64,000 nucleotides of DNA, taken from Rheinheimera sp. MM224. GTDB lineage: Bacteria > Pseudomonadota > Gammaproteobacteria > Enterobacterales > Alteromonadaceae. The stretch lies in contig NZ_OX352320.1 of assembly GCF_947090785.1 (NCBI RefSeq), forward strand, positions 3,523,001-3,587,000, written 5' to 3'. The translations under genes were made by a program, and so were the position numbers. The first letter of the stretch is position 1. Each line of letters opens with the position of its first letter. Shown piece by piece: positions 27,391 through 37,169 of this stretch. The notes under the pieces are model-generated. The model did not search any database. It was not told where the DNA came from and saw nothing but the letters and a program-made list of their open reading frames with translations.

Positions 27391-27623
27391 TTAAAGCGTT
27401 TCGCCTTTGGCGAGATACTTTCTTTTGCTTCGCCAAAAGAAAGCTATCCAAAGAAAAGGCGACCCCAGGTCGCAGCGAAAGCCCGGCCCAAAATCGCGCG
27501 TCCAAGGCGACTCGGCAACTCGTTCGTCGCTACCGCTCCTCGCTCAAACACTCCTCGTCTTAAAACCTTGGCCACCCAATTTTGTCCGGCTCGCGCCCTA
27601 ATGGGGATTTGGTGCCAGTAGTT
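27391..27623 (+). repeat. Long inverted repeat, left copy
   Basis: About 233 bp starting TTAAAGCG and ending GGTGCCAGTAGTT. It contains internal palindromes: CTTTCTTTTG...CAAAAGAAAG and GGCGACC...GGTCGC. The other copy lies inverted at 29093-29324 and is roughly 85-90 % identical by eye. Both copies carry a similar short open frame, but the frame lacks a ribosome site. Confidence 0.9.
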
Positions 27624-27889
27624 AGTATGGCCTTTGCTGATTGGCAGTTAAGAGCGAAAAGCGACATTAGGGCACATCACAAGACCTAACCCTAGCGTCC
27701 CTCTAGGGTCCATTCTGGCATGTATAAAGTTTGTGTGGCCCATTTTAGGCATTTTAGAAAAAGTTGTTGAAATAGAGGTATGTCAGCGTTAGTTTGGTAT
27801 GAGTGAAAATCAGGAGATAAGGCTGGAAAAGTTCTGCGTGTTAGCAGGCTGCCTTTGAAAAATCATTGTTACAACTACATGGAGTAGCT
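27624..27889 (+). other. Island leader region without a gene
   Basis: 266 bp with no credible coding frame. It contains one clear hairpin, ACCCTAG/CTAGGGT (27689-27709). It must hold the promoter for the lipoprotein gene; I could not fix its position. Confidence 0.5.
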
Positions 27890-28246
27890 ATGCAAATTTG
27901 GAGTGCTTTGCTGTTAGTGCTTTTGCTGTCCGGATGTGCAACACCCGTGAGTCACACAAACATACCGCTTTCAACCTATGACAAAGATACCGAGTATGGT
28001 ATAGAAAAAAGGGACGATGGATTCGCAATTACCGTTTTCTACTCACGCTATCAATTCATACCTGAAAGTGATGTTTTAGCAACAGCTTGCAAGAGCCAGC
28101 TAACCTCCATCGCTTGGGAACATGCAGATAACGAGGGGCGTGAAATTGAACCAGTCAACGAGCAAAGAATTCGCATTTCAATGGGCCGCAATGAGTTAAC
28201 AGGTATAACCTCTTGCCAGGCCAATGCCATCGCTAAGTGGAAGTAG
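27890..28246 (+). CDS. Hypothetical lipoprotein
   Basis: The ATG at 27890 is preceded by GGAG five bases upstream. The 118-residue product has a lipoprotein signal, MQIWSALLLVLLLSGCATP, with the acylated Cys at about 16. The mature part is short and mixed, with AITVFYSRYQFIPESDV and two further Cys (ATACKSQ, ITSCQAN) that could form a disulfide. I recognise no family. A longer frame from 27866 would bury the signal and is rejected. It is the first gene inside the inverted-repeat island. Confidence 0.7.
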   Translation: MQIWSALLLVLLLSGCATPVSHTNIPLSTYDKDTEYGIEKRDDGFAITVFYSRYQFIPESDVLATACKSQLTSIAWEHADNEGREIEPVNEQRIRISMGRNELTGITSCQANAIAKWK

Positions 28247-28312
28247 ATTAAATTGAATCGCTGCGATCTCAATTTATCGGATAGTAGGGCTTGAACTTCG
28301 TTTGGAGGTACA

Positions 28313-29086
28313 GTGGGTTATTTCCCGAAAGTTCATTTTGAAAATGCTAGAGCTCTTTCTGAGAGTAAAGAAGATAGCCAACTTCGATATTGTTGCTTAG
28401 AGCTTCGCTACTGTATTGAAGCAATTGTATACAAGAAGTTATCTTCTTTTCGTGATATTCCAAACACTATTACAGAAACTTGGCAACCGCATAAAGCTAT
28501 CAAAATGCTGAGTAAGATTGATGAGTTTGCAGACAAATACTGTAAAGTAGAAATAAATTTTTGTCAGTCAAATATTCCGCCGATAGATGGTTGGATCGCT
28601 CTGGGAGAACAAAAGATACCATCCGTACAATGGCTGACTAAAAATTACAGCAAGCTTGGAAATTTTCTGCACTTACCTAAGCCTAATGAGAGCGAGTCAT
28701 TCAATACTGAAAAGATAAAAAAGTGTGTAATTGATGTACTTGACGGCATAGAACAATATGTAAACACGGATATTTGGATTAGGGCGTCTGGTATTGAACT
28801 TCAGGCTTGTCTAGAGTGCTCCGAAGATCTTATTTTTGATCGTAACCAACTTAAAGAAGGTGATGTTGTCGAGTGTGACTCATGCAAATTTCGCTATCGA
28901 GTAAAGTCGAAAGGTGGTAACAAACTTACCTTGTCATATACGGTGCATGACGTTAAATGTGGTCGGTGTGGTGAGATGCTACAAATTGATGACCAGAAAA
29001 TCATGAAAAATCGTGAGTTCGTATGCGGGTTTTGTGGAGAAGATCATGTTGTTGTCCAAGCATATCGCCGCAGCTCTCAGACCTAA
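28313..29086 (+). CDS. Unrecognised protein with helical N-domain and two C-terminal zinc ribbons
   Basis: Starts at GTG 28313 behind a strong GGAGG; 257 residues. Residues about 10-150 are mostly helical (SQLRYCCLELRYCIEAIVY; TWQPHKAIKML; WLTKNYSKLGNFLHLP), a shape seen in HEPN- or DUF4145-like domains, though I cannot assign it. The C-terminal third has two CxxC pairs each: CLECSED...CDSCKF (about 165-192) and CGRCGEM...CGFCGED (about 215-246), which look like two rubredoxin-type zinc ribbons. Base use is visibly AT-richer than neighbours, and the stop codon is six bases from the right inverted repeat. Confidence 0.75.
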   Translation: MGYFPKVHFENARALSESKEDSQLRYCCLELRYCIEAIVYKKLSSFRDIPNTITETWQPHKAIKMLSKIDEFADKYCKVEINFCQSNIPPIDGWIALGEQKIPSVQWLTKNYSKLGNFLHLPKPNESESFNTEKIKKCVIDVLDGIEQYVNTDIWIRASGIELQACLECSEDLIFDRNQLKEGDVVECDSCKFRYRVKSKGGNKLTLSYTVHDVKCGRCGEMLQIDDQKIMKNREFVCGFCGEDHVVVQAYRRSSQT

Positions 29087-29092
29087 GCTACC

Positions 29093-29324
29093 AACTACTG
29101 GCACCAATCCCCCATTAGGGCGCGAGCCGGACAAAATTGGGTGGCCAAGGTTTTAAGGCTGGGAGTGTTTGAGTAAGGAGCGGTAGCGACGAGCGAGTTA
29201 CCCAGCCGCCTTGGACGCACGATTTTGGGCCGGGATTTCGCTGCGACCTGGGGTCGCCTTTTTTTTGCGCCGCTTTCTTTTGGCGACGCAAAAGAAAGCG
29301 GCTCGCCACAGGCGAAAGCTTTAA
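29093..29324 (-). repeat. Long inverted repeat, right copy
   Basis: Inverted copy of 27391-27623, with AACTACTGGCACC facing the island and AAAGCTTTAA at the outer end. Differences from the left copy cluster in the GGCGAG-CTTTC region and around the middle; the 50 bp nearest the island are almost identical. Confidence 0.9.
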
Positions 29325-29398
29325 AGTAAAACATGTAGCAATCAACGACAGTTACAACTACAGGCACTCCCTAGCAGTTACATTGTTGTACTGCCGCT

Positions 29399-29461
29399 GC
29401 GCGTCGAGTACAACCTACCGCACGGCGAGTGCAACCTACAACGCGGCATACACAAGCTACC
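29399..29461. repeat. Three imperfect 21-bp tandem repeats
   Basis: Three units of about 21 bp share the pattern GCG-CGAGTACAACCTAC: GCGTCGAGTACAACCTACC, CACGGCGAGTGCAACCTAC, and a more divergent CGCGGCATACACAAGCTACC. They lie just before the 3' end of the VOC gene. Confidence 0.6.
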
Positions 29462-29474
29462 GAATGCGTAACAC

Positions 29475-29879
29475 TTATACCTGTTCAGCCCCATTAATCA
29501 CAGCTTCAATATGATAGCCATCCGGGTCAATCACAAAAGCCGCATAATACTGATCACCATAATCTGGCCTCAGGCCCGCAGCACCATTGTCTTTGCCACC
29601 ATGTTGCAATGCGGCTTTATGGAACTCATCCACAGCACTACGGCTTGGTGCAGCAAAGGCCAGATGAAAGCCAGGTACTGAGCCTGATAAAACTTGTGCT
29701 CTGAGTTTGATGGCAAACTTATCACCACCGTTGCTGTAGCCATAACCTACAGCACAATCCGGGTCATCATCGCTGATATCATCCCAAACGCGGACATAAC
29801 CTAAAGCGGATAACACAGCATCGTAAAAAGCTGCTGAACGATAAATATCAGAAACACCAAAAGAAACATGATGCAGCAT
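29475..29879 (-). CDS. VOC-family (glyoxalase/bleomycin-resistance fold) protein
   Basis: A 134-residue single vicinal-oxygen-chelate domain. The start MLHHVSFGVSDIYRSAAFYDAVLSALGY has the first metal-ligand His, and the C-terminal FVIDPDGYHIEAVIN has the Glu of the second half. The middle segment PGFHLAFAAPSRSAVDEFHKAA is typical of the family. Substrate is not predictable; most such small VOC proteins remain uncharacterised. It stands alone with no partner gene. Confidence 0.85.
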   Translation of the reverse strand: MLHHVSFGVSDIYRSAAFYDAVLSALGYVRVWDDISDDDPDCAVGYGYSNGGDKFAIKLRAQVLSGSVPGFHLAFAAPSRSAVDEFHKAALQHGGKDNGAAGLRPDYGDQYYAAFVIDPDGYHIEAVINGAEQV

Positions 29880-30005
29880 AAAACCTCAGAGTAAGGATGG
29901 TTGATTAAGGAATGGCGGTATATCACAACCCGCATATTGGACACTATTTAGCGGACAGGGACAAACCCTCCCCCTACATTCGAATCGACGAGAAGTCCAC
30001 AAACA

Positions 30006-30031
30006 ACAAGGCCAGCTTTCGCTGGCCTTGT
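30006..30031 (-). terminator. Terminator of der
   Basis: An 11-bp stem ACAAGGCCAGC/GCTGGCCTTGT with a four-base loop lies six bases after the der stop. Read on the minus strand it is followed by TGTTTGTGG. Confidence 0.8.
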
Positions 30032-30036
30032 AAAAC

Positions 30037-31509
30037 TTACTTCTTATTCACCAGATTCGCTCTGGCTTTTAAGATGCGGTCACGTTTGTACTGCTGATTG
30101 GGTGTCAGCATACTACGTTTGCCGGCAAATGGGTTTTCGCCTTCGCGGAATTCAATCCGCACTGGTGTGCCCATCATTTGTAAAGATTTACGGAAATAGT
30201 TCATCAGATAACGTTTGTACGAATCTGGCAGGTCGTCTACCTGAGTACCGTGAATCACGATCAGAGGCGGATTGTAACCACCGGCGTGAGCATATTTCAG
30301 CTTCACACGACGGCCTCTCACCATAGGTGGCTGGTGATCTTCCACTGCCATTTTCATAATACGGGTTAAAAGCGCAGTGCTGACACGACGGGTGGCCGAG
30401 TCGAACGCTTCTTCTACCGATTCAAATAAGTTACCTACACCTGAGCCGTGTAATGCCGAGATAAAGTGCAGACGGGCAAAGTCGATAAAACCTAAGCGTC
30501 TATCCAGCTCACGTTTCACATCTTCTTTAACACGTTCGTCCAGGCCATCCCACTTGTTGACAGCCAGCACCAAAGAACGACCGGCATTTAACACAAAACC
30601 TAAAATGCTTAAGTCCTGGTCGGAAATACCTAAACGGGCGTCCAGCACTAAAATCACTACGTTGGCATCTTCAATAGCCTGCAGAGTTTTAATGACAGAA
30701 AACTTCTCAACCATATCGTCAATTTTGCCACGACGACGTACACCAGCTGTATCAATCAGGGTGTATTCGCGTTCACCACGGGTCATAGGGATATAAATTG
30801 AATCCCGTGTGGTGCCTGGCATGTCGAATACCACAACACGTTCTTCACCTAAAATACGGTTGGTTAAAGTAGATTTACCGACGTTTGGACGACCTACTAT
30901 GGCCAGCTTGATATGCTGATCCTTTGCTTGAGTAATGTCCTCTTCGCTTTCTTCTTCCAGCTCTTCCGGTAATTCTTCGCCCTTTTCAATAGCGGCAATG
31001 CGCTGTTGTTGCTGTTCAGACAACATAGGCAATAACGCATGTTGCAGCAAAGACAACACACCACGACCATGCACAGCAGCTATAGGATAAACTTCACCCT
31101 GCGCCAGGCTATAGAAGTCTGCAGTGGCTGTATCTGCATCTAAACCATCAGTTTTGTTAGCGACTAAAAACACCTTTTTATTGATACGACGTAAGTGTTG
31201 CGCTATCGCATCATCGGCCACAGTAGCGCCAGCACGGGCGTCCACCATAAACAGCACTATGTCAGCTTCGTCTATCGCTTTGAGTGACTGTTCGGCCATT
31301 TCTACTTCAATGCCTTGCTCATTGCCGTCGATACCACCGGTATCCACCACAATAAATTCGTAACCTTCGTATTTGACTGAACCGTATTTACGGTCACGCG
31401 TCAGGCCCGGAAAATCCGCCACTAAGGCATCACGGGTGCGGGTCAAACGGTTAAATAATGTTGATTTTCCAACGTTGGCTCTGCCAACCAAAGCCACTAC
31501 AGGTAACAT
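30037..31509 (-). CDS. der: Ribosome-assembly GTPase Der (EngA)
   Basis: Tandem GTPase needed for 50S maturation; 490 residues. Two G domains: [14 protein letters not shown] (about 8-21), [20 protein letters not shown]; then [14 protein letters not shown] (about 205-218), [22 protein letters not shown]. The C-terminal KH-like domain starts around 375 ([23 protein letters not shown]). An acidic linker ([14 protein letters not shown]) joins the G domains. Downstream of bamB in the conserved order, but with a hairpin between, so partly independent. Confidence 0.97.
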   Translation of the reverse strand: MLPVVALVGRANVGKSTLFNRLTRTRDALVADFPGLTRDRKYGSVKYEGYEFIVVDTGGIDGNEQGIEVEMAEQSLKAIDEADIVLFMVDARAGATVADDAIAQHLRRINKKVFLVANKTDGLDADTATADFYSLAQGEVYPIAAVHGRGVLSLLQHALLPMLSEQQQQRIAAIEKGEELPEELEEESEEDITQAKDQHIKLAIVGRPNVGKSTLTNRILGEERVVVFDMPGTTRDSIYIPMTRGEREYTLIDTAGVRRRGKIDDMVEKFSVIKTLQAIEDANVVILVLDARLGISDQDLSILGFVLNAGRSLVLAVNKWDGLDERVKEDVKRELDRRLGFIDFARLHFISALHGSGVGNLFESVEEAFDSATRRVSTALLTRIMKMAVEDHQPPMVRGRRVKLKYAHAGGYNPPLIVIHGTQVDDLPDSYKRYLMNYFRKSLQMMGTPVRIEFREGENPFAGKRSMLTPNQQYKRDRILKARANLVNKK

Positions 31510-31634
31510 GGTTTTACCTCAAATAAAATTACTATGTATCCTTGTGGATACCGCAGGCCAACTGGCCTTCTTACTCTGTGACGCCAAGCTTTTCAGCCAT
31601 GACAGCTACATAAATCACTAAACTTTATTAAACA

Positions 31635-31673
31635 ACAAGGCCGGAGGCGATGGTTTATCGGCTCCGACCTTGT
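31635..31673 (-). terminator. Hairpin between bamB and der
   Basis: ACAAGG-CCGGAG-CGAT pairs with ATCG-CTCCG-CCTTGT with two mismatches. On the minus strand it is followed by TGTTTAATAAAG. It lies just after bamB. Confidence 0.7.
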
Positions 31674-31694
31674 CTTATTCCATACTCAGCTGGT

Positions 31695-32879
31695 TTAAGG
31701 TAAGCGTATTAAACTTAGCTCACCATCCCGGGTTTGGATCACTAATTCATCGGCTGAGCTGACGCCCTGCACGTAAAAACCAGAGCCGTACGATTCCTGC
31801 GCAACAAACTCACCGGTATTTTTATCTAACCAGAACAAGTTGCCTTCGACATCACCCACTGCCAGATAATCTTTGTAGACTGCAGGTCCTGTCAGGAAAT
31901 GTTTGTGTAAGCCTAACTGTGCCCATTGCTCTAAGCCGTTACGACGGTCAATCGCAAAGATTTTACCTACGCTGTCGACCAGATAAATGGTATTACCTTC
32001 AACCACCATATCGCGGAAGCTGGCATATTCACGTTTCCACATCACACGGCCTGTACGCAGCTCAAGCGCCACTAACTCACCATTAAAGGCAATGGCGTAA
32101 ATAGTGCCATCTACTACGATAGGAGTTGCATCCACATCGACCATACGGGACAAGTCGGTTGCACCTTTTGGCACAGCAATAGCCGCATCCCATGCCAATA
32201 TGCCTTTATCGGCAATGACTACAGAGACTTTGCCTGCACCACTACCAAAAATAACACCACCATTGGCCATAACAGGCTCACTGGTACCACGTAAGCTTAA
32301 CAATGCGCTTTCCTGCTCATGCATCCAGCGTTGTTCACCTGTATCCGGATGCAATGCAAACAAATAACCGGCTGAGGTATTCACCAGCACATAACCTTCG
32401 CCTGCAGCAGGACTGGCAATCACTTCACCTTTGACTTTAACGCGCCATACCAGCTCGCCGGTTTCAGGATTTAAAGCGACTACGTCGCCATTCTCAGTGC
32501 CGATAAAGATCTTATCGTAACCCTGGCTGATACCACCTGAAACACGGGCAGTTTCAGAACTCCAGAATTTCAGACCATCCAGAAAACTACCAGTGCCATC
32601 ATCACGCACATCGAAAGTCCAAAGACGGTCGCCGCTTTCACGGTCAAAAGCCATCACTAAACCAGCGCGGCTGGCAGCAAAAACTTTGTCTTTATAAATT
32701 AATGGACGCAGCGCTGAATCATAATGTTCAACGCCATCACCGACAGACGCACTCCAAATTTCTTCGGGTTCAATTTTGTTGTTAATTTCCGGATAAACCA
32801 ATTCTTCTTTGGAAGAACAAGCAGCCAAAGTCGTCAACAACACCAGCATTAAGCCGATACGGGACCTGAATAACTTCAC
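31695..32879 (-). CDS. bamB: Outer-membrane assembly lipoprotein BamB
   Basis: Eight-bladed beta-propeller lipoprotein of the BAM complex, 394 residues. The signal MKLFRSRIGLMLVLLTTLAACSSKEE has the lipobox LAAC with Cys about 21. PQQ-type blade repeats with AFDRESGDRLWTF, VALNPETGELVWRVKV, FALHPDTGEQRWM, VALELRTGRVMWKRE and FAIDRRNGLEQWAQ are spread over about 80-340. Follows yfgM with a nine-base gap, as in E. coli. Confidence 0.97.
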   Translation of the reverse strand: MKLFRSRIGLMLVLLTTLAACSSKEELVYPEINNKIEPEEIWSASVGDGVEHYDSALRPLIYKDKVFAASRAGLVMAFDRESGDRLWTFDVRDDGTGSFLDGLKFWSSETARVSGGISQGYDKIFIGTENGDVVALNPETGELVWRVKVKGEVIASPAAGEGYVLVNTSAGYLFALHPDTGEQRWMHEQESALLSLRGTSEPVMANGGVIFGSGAGKVSVVIADKGILAWDAAIAVPKGATDLSRMVDVDATPIVVDGTIYAIAFNGELVALELRTGRVMWKREYASFRDMVVEGNTIYLVDSVGKIFAIDRRNGLEQWAQLGLHKHFLTGPAVYKDYLAVGDVEGNLFWLDKNTGEFVAQESYGSGFYVQGVSSADELVIQTRDGELSLIRLP

Positions 32880-32888
32880 TCTTACACC

Positions 32889-33527
32889 TTAAGCAGCAGT
32901 TACGTGCGCCAGTTCATCTAATTTCACTTTCAGAATTGGATTCTGAGCATCTTTTGTAGCGGCAACAGCAGCCTGATAAGCAGTTTTAGCTTTGGCCAGT
33001 TCACCTGAATTCAGCAGCACGTCACCTGTCAGCTCTTGCTGTTGTGCTTTAAATGCCTCAGGCACAGCCAAAGCTAATGTAGCTAAGGCAGCCGGATAAT
33101 CTTTTTGTTCGTTTTGTACACGAGCCAGACGCAACTGCGCCAGAGCTTTGATTTCTGGTTGTTTAGCAGTAGTTACTACCCAGTTCAGCTGTTTGGCTGC
33201 ACTAGCGTAATCTTCTTTTGCAACAGCTTCTTTGGCAGCTACAAAAGCAGCCAGCAGAGCGTAAGAAGAGTCACTGTTTTTATCAACAAAAGTTTGGAAC
33301 TGCGCTAATAACTCAGGGTTATCTGCGGCTTTTTGTTGTTGTTCCAGCAATTGGGTATAAGCGCTTGAAGCGGCCATAGTGGTTTCCAGCTGCTGGTCCT
33401 GGAAATAACGCCAGCCGTACAAACCACCTAAACCTAACACTACACCAGCGATAATAGCGGTGCCGTTTTCTTTCCAAAAGCGCTTAATTGCTTCGACTTG
33501 TTGTTCTTCGCTGTTGTAAATTTCCAT
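32889..33527 (-). CDS. yfgM: YfgM-family periplasmic TPR-like protein
   Basis: A 212-residue inner-membrane protein. After a short cytoplasmic segment (MEIYNSEEQQVEAIKRFWKENG) a transmembrane helix follows (TAIIAGVVLGLGGLYGWRYF, about 23-42). The rest is helical and Ala/Gln-rich, TPR-like, in the periplasm. E. coli YfgM associates with the SecYEG translocon and PpiD. The gene sits between hisS and bamB in the conserved cluster with short gaps. Confidence 0.92.
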   Translation of the reverse strand: MEIYNSEEQQVEAIKRFWKENGTAIIAGVVLGLGGLYGWRYFQDQQLETTMAASSAYTQLLEQQQKAADNPELLAQFQTFVDKNSDSSYALLAAFVAAKEAVAKEDYASAAKQLNWVVTTAKQPEIKALAQLRLARVQNEQKDYPAALATLALAVPEAFKAQQQELTGDVLLNSGELAKAKTAYQAAVAATKDAQNPILKVKLDELAHVTAA

Positions 33528-33538
33528 CTTCGATCCCT

Positions 33539-34813
33539 TTAAACCAGCTGCTTTATAAAAGCGCTTAATTCAGTCAATTTAATATTTTGTTGTGGCTTTT
33601 CTTCTCTGAGCCATTTCAGCGTAATTTCGCCTGCAGCCAGTTCAGTTTCACCTAATAACAGCCCAAGGCCAGCACCAGATTTATCCGCTTTTTTCAGTTG
33701 TTTCTTCAAATTGCCACCACCTGAATGCGTCATTAAACGCAAGTCAGGTAAATCATTCCGCAGGCCTTCGGCAATAGAAACTGCGGCAAGTTCCGCGCTC
33801 TCGCCTAAGGCCATCAGATAAATATCAGTTTGGGCCTGGGCTTGTGGCAATAAGTCTAAGGTTTGCAGCAATAATACCAGCCGCTCCATACCTAAGGCAA
33901 AACCAACTGCAGGAGTGGCTTTACCACCCAGCTGTTCCACTAAACCATCGTAGCGGCCACCGGCGCACACTGTGCCTTGTGAACCTAAGCTGCTGGTAAC
34001 CCATTCGAATACAGTTTTGTTGTAATAATCCAGGCCACGCACTAAACGTGGGTTGATGACAAACTCTACGCCAGCGGCTTTTAAACGCTTTTGCAGACCA
34101 TCAAAATCAGCTTTGGATTCATCATCTAAATAATCTAACAACTGTGGCGCTTTGCCCAGCATGTCTTGCATCACCGGATTTTTGCTATCCAGTACCCGCA
34201 GCGGATTGCTGTACATGCGGCGTAAGCTGTCTTCATCCAGCAGTTCTTTATGCAGCTCTAAATACGCCACTAAAGCAGCGCGGTAATCAGCACGAGCCTG
34301 ATTCGAACCTAAAGAGTTCAGCTCCAGAGTCACATGAGCAGATAAACCTAATGTTTTCCACAAACGGGCACTGAGTAAAATCACCTCAGCATCAATGTCC
34401 GGACCTGCCATACCAAAAGCTTCTAAACCAAACTGGTGGAACTGGCGGTAGCGGCCTTTTTGCGGACGCTCATGGCGGAACATTGGGCCCATATACCACA
34501 GGCGTTGCTCCTGGTTATACAACAAACCATTTTGGTTGGCTGCACGCACGCAAACTGCAGTGCCTTCAGGGCGTAAGGTCAGGCTGTCACCATTGCGATC
34601 GGCAAAGGTATACATTTCTTTTTCAACGATGTCAGTCACTTCACCGATAGAACGCTTAAACAGTTCCGTCATTTCGACTATAGGAAAACGAATTTCTTCG
34701 TAACCATAGTTGCGCACTGTTTTACGTAAAATCTGTTCCACGTACTGCCACGCCGGGGTATCCGCAGGTAAGCAGTCGTTCATGCCACGAATGGCCTGGA
34801 TATCTTTTGACAC
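33539..34813 (-). CDS. hisS: Histidyl-tRNA synthetase
   Basis: Class II aminoacyl-tRNA synthetase, 424 residues. Motif 1 is in the N-terminal [14 protein letters not shown]...[10 protein letters not shown]; motif 2 is [23 protein letters not shown] (about 112-134); the histidine-binding [15 protein letters not shown] is at about 258-272; motif 3 is [12 protein letters not shown]...GFALGMERL. The anticodon-binding domain occupies about 330-424. 44 bp separate it from ispG upstream. Confidence 0.97.
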   Translation of the reverse strand: MSKDIQAIRGMNDCLPADTPAWQYVEQILRKTVRNYGYEEIRFPIVEMTELFKRSIGEVTDIVEKEMYTFADRNGDSLTLRPEGTAVCVRAANQNGLLYNQEQRLWYMGPMFRHERPQKGRYRQFHQFGLEAFGMAGPDIDAEVILLSARLWKTLGLSAHVTLELNSLGSNQARADYRAALVAYLELHKELLDEDSLRRMYSNPLRVLDSKNPVMQDMLGKAPQLLDYLDDESKADFDGLQKRLKAAGVEFVINPRLVRGLDYYNKTVFEWVTSSLGSQGTVCAGGRYDGLVEQLGGKATPAVGFALGMERLVLLLQTLDLLPQAQAQTDIYLMALGESAELAAVSIAEGLRNDLPDLRLMTHSGGGNLKKQLKKADKSGAGLGLLLGETELAAGEITLKWLREEKPQQNIKLTELSAFIKQLV

Positions 34814-34857
34814 GGGTTTTATCTCTTTATCCTAAGCGGAGGATGCAGCGAGGCTGC

Positions 34858-35973
34858 TCAGTCCAGCTGTTTAATTTCAATCAGTCGTTTTTGCTCTTCC
34901 AGATACAAACGTATCTGAGCTTCCAGCTGTTCTGCGACAGTGTTGTTATCAATACGTAATTTCTGGCGCTGACCTTTGAGGTAAAAACCACTCATACGGT
35001 TCGCACCAGCTACACCTAAATCAGAAACTAAGGCTTCACCAGGACCATTCACTACACAACCAATGACGGATACAGTCACAGGGTCGATGATATCTTCCAG
35101 TCGCTGTTCCAGCTCGTTCATGGTTTTGATCACATCAAATTCCTGACGGGAACAGCTTGGGCAGGCAATAAAATTAACACCGCGGGAACGAATGCGTAGT
35201 GATTTTAAAATATCAAAACCCACTTTCACTTCTTCAACCGGATCAGCCGCCAGTGAAATACGTAAGGTATCGCCTATGCCTTCAGATAACAGCATACCAA
35301 GACCAATAGCAGATTTAACTGAACCAGCACGAGCACCGCCTGCTTCAGTAATACCCAAATGCAGCGGTTGTTTAATTTGTTTCGCCAGCAAACGGTATGC
35401 ACCTACAGCTAAAAATACGTCTGATGCTTTGACACTGACTTTAAACTGGTCGAAGTTCAGACGGTCCAGAATTTCGACATGGCGCATTGCTGATTCCACC
35501 AAAGCTTCTGGTGTAGGTTCGCCGTATTTTTCCTGTAAATCTGCTTCAAGCGAGCCGCCATTCACACCAATACGGATAGGAATATTTTTATCGCGTGCCG
35601 CTTCAACCACAGAGCGGATACGGTCTTCACGGCCTATATTGCCCGGGTTGATACGTAAACAGTCGACACCGTATTCAGCCACTTTCAGCGCGATACGGTA
35701 ATCAAAATGAATATCGGCCACCAACGGAATAGGCGATTGCTGTTTAATCAGCTTAAAGGCTTCTGCCGCTTCCATCGTAGGCACAGACACACGCACCAAA
35801 TCAGCGCCCGCTTTGGCAATGGCATGAATTTGCGCCACTGTAGCTGCCACATCTGTGGTTTTGGTATTGGTCATTGACTGCACTGCAATAGGGGCATCAC
35901 CACCTATCAGTACATTGCCTACTTTGATCTGGGTCGACTGGCGTCTTTTAATAGGATTTTCTGCGTAACTCAT
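34858..35973 (-). CDS. ispG: (E)-4-hydroxy-3-methylbut-2-enyl-diphosphate synthase
   Basis: Penultimate step of the MEP isoprenoid pathway; 371 residues. N-terminal TIM barrel starting [28 protein letters not shown], and a C-terminal [4Fe-4S] domain with cysteines in IACPSCSRQ (CxxC, about 270-273) and [12 protein letters not shown] (about 305). The cluster dependence links it to the isc operon in this window. Its ATG overlaps the rodZ stop codon (TGATG). Confidence 0.97.
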   Translation of the reverse strand: MSYAENPIKRRQSTQIKVGNVLIGGDAPIAVQSMTNTKTTDVAATVAQIHAIAKAGADLVRVSVPTMEAAEAFKLIKQQSPIPLVADIHFDYRIALKVAEYGVDCLRINPGNIGREDRIRSVVEAARDKNIPIRIGVNGGSLEADLQEKYGEPTPEALVESAMRHVEILDRLNFDQFKVSVKASDVFLAVGAYRLLAKQIKQPLHLGITEAGGARAGSVKSAIGLGMLLSEGIGDTLRISLAADPVEEVKVGFDILKSLRIRSRGVNFIACPSCSRQEFDVIKTMNELEQRLEDIIDPVTVSVIGCVVNGPGEALVSDLGVAGANRMSGFYLKGQRQKLRIDNNTVAEQLEAQIRLYLEEQKRLIEIKQLD

Positions 35974-37169
35974 CAGTTTTGTCCGAGGGTTAACCGGGCG
36001 ACCCGACCTGTTGGATAACCTGACAGGTCAATGGCTTCGCCATTAAAGCTAAGAGTGGCTGCGGCTGCGTTGCCTAATAAAACTTTGACTGGCGCAACAC
36101 CACGTAAATTTAACTGTTCACCGGCCTGACGACTACCAAACACCAAACGTTTGCCCGTCGCATCAACCACATCCACCCAACACTCTGCATTCAGTGACAA
36201 ATTGATAGTGGCATTAGCCGATGCATCAACAGCTGCTGCAGTCTGAGTTTCTGTAGCTGAGGATTCAGTTTGAGTCGTAGGCTGATCAGTTGCAGTATCA
36301 GCAGTTGCAACAACCGGAACGTCATTTGTTACCGGTACTGATGTCTGAGATTCGTTCTGAACCGGAGTGGTGACTGCAGGAATTGATTGCTGCAATTGTG
36401 GTTCACTCTGAACCGGTAATGTCACAGCATCTGCGTTAGTAGTTGCGGAATTTGAATCTGTTGTAGTCTGCGGCACTGTTGCAGCAGGTTGCGTCACTAT
36501 GGCTTGTGACTGCGACGGTATCACAGTAGGAACATCTGCGTTTAAACTAGTTTGTGGCGCAGTGGTAAGAGCTGGTGTATCAGTCGCTGTTGGCGAATGA
36601 TCCAACTGAGTGACAGGAATGCTGTTCTGTTGCGTCTGTGGCTGTTCGGTTGGCTGATACGACTGAGTTTCGACAGGCTTCGCCTCTTCACTGGCCAGCA
36701 TAGTTTCATCCGTTTGTGCCATAGGCAAAGCAGAACCTGAAGCTGAGCCACCAAAACGACTTTGCCAGAAGCCTAACACTAACAACACAACAAAGACGGC
36801 AATAACAAAATAAGTCACCCACATAAAGCGGTTTTCTGTGGCTTCTTTGGCGGTGCGTTTAGAGAAACTCCGGGTCAGGCTTGGTACCTGATGTAAACCT
36901 TTGGAGTTACTGCTATAGGCATCCAATACTTGTTGGGCTGGTATTTTCAGTAATTTGGCATAAGAACGTAAATAGCCACGAACAAAAGTTGAGGACAGCT
37001 TGGCATCGACCTGATCCATTTCCAGATCGTCTATCAGGCTTTTACCTAAATTCAGTTGCTGTGCCACTTGCGCCACGGTCAGATTTTGTTGCTCTCTGGC
37101 CTGGCGTAGGATTTGGCCTGCGCTTAATGCTGTTGGTGCGCTGCTAGGCTGCGTTAATTCAGTCGTCAT
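35973..37169 (-). CDS. rodZ: Cytoskeletal protein RodZ
   Basis: Bitopic protein that links MreB to the elongasome; 398 residues. Cytoplasmic helix-turn-helix (about 18-82: [34 protein letters not shown]), basic segment [13 protein letters not shown], one transmembrane helix ([19 protein letters not shown], about 117-135), a long Thr/Gln/Ser/Pro-rich periplasmic linker (about 150-315) and a C-terminal DUF4115 domain (about 320-398) with [24 protein letters not shown]. Overlaps pilW by four bases and ispG by one. Confidence 0.95.
   Translation of the reverse strand: MTTELTQPSSAPTALSAGQILRQAREQQNLTVAQVAQQLNLGKSLIDDLEMDQVDAKLSSTFVRGYLRSYAKLLKIPAQQVLDAYSSNSKGLHQVPSLTRSFSKRTAKEATENRFMWVTYFVIAVFVVLLVLGFWQSRFGGSASGSALPMAQTDETMLASEEAKPVETQSYQPTEQPQTQQNSIPVTQLDHSPTATDTPALTTAPQTSLNADVPTVIPSQSQAIVTQPAATVPQTTTDSNSATTNADAVTLPVQSEPQLQQSIPAVTTPVQNESQTSVPVTNDVPVVATADTATDQPTTQTESSATETQTAAAVDASANATINLSLNAECWVDVVDATGKRLVFGSRQAGEQLNLRGVAPVKVLLGNAAAATLSFNGEAIDLSGYPTGRVARLTLGQN

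Larger units (their letters stand above)
27391..29324. mobile_element. Two-gene island bounded by long inverted repeats
   Basis: Two inverted repeats of about 233 bp enclose about 1.47 kb with a lipoprotein gene and a zinc-ribbon protein gene, both on the plus strand. The interior, mainly 28313-29086, looks more AT-rich than flanking genes. There is no transposase or integrase inside. No target-site duplication is obvious. Mobility is inferred from structure only. Confidence 0.45.

Noticed and set aside
27279..27601. Open frames inside the left long inverted repeat
   Set aside because: No ribosome site, odd Arg/Pro/Ser composition, and the same frame recurs in the right copy as a by-product of the repeat.
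27681..27800. Integron attC site inside the island
   Set aside because: ACCTAAC resembles one attC core half, but no matching GTTRRRY partner with the right spacing was found and there is no integrase gene.
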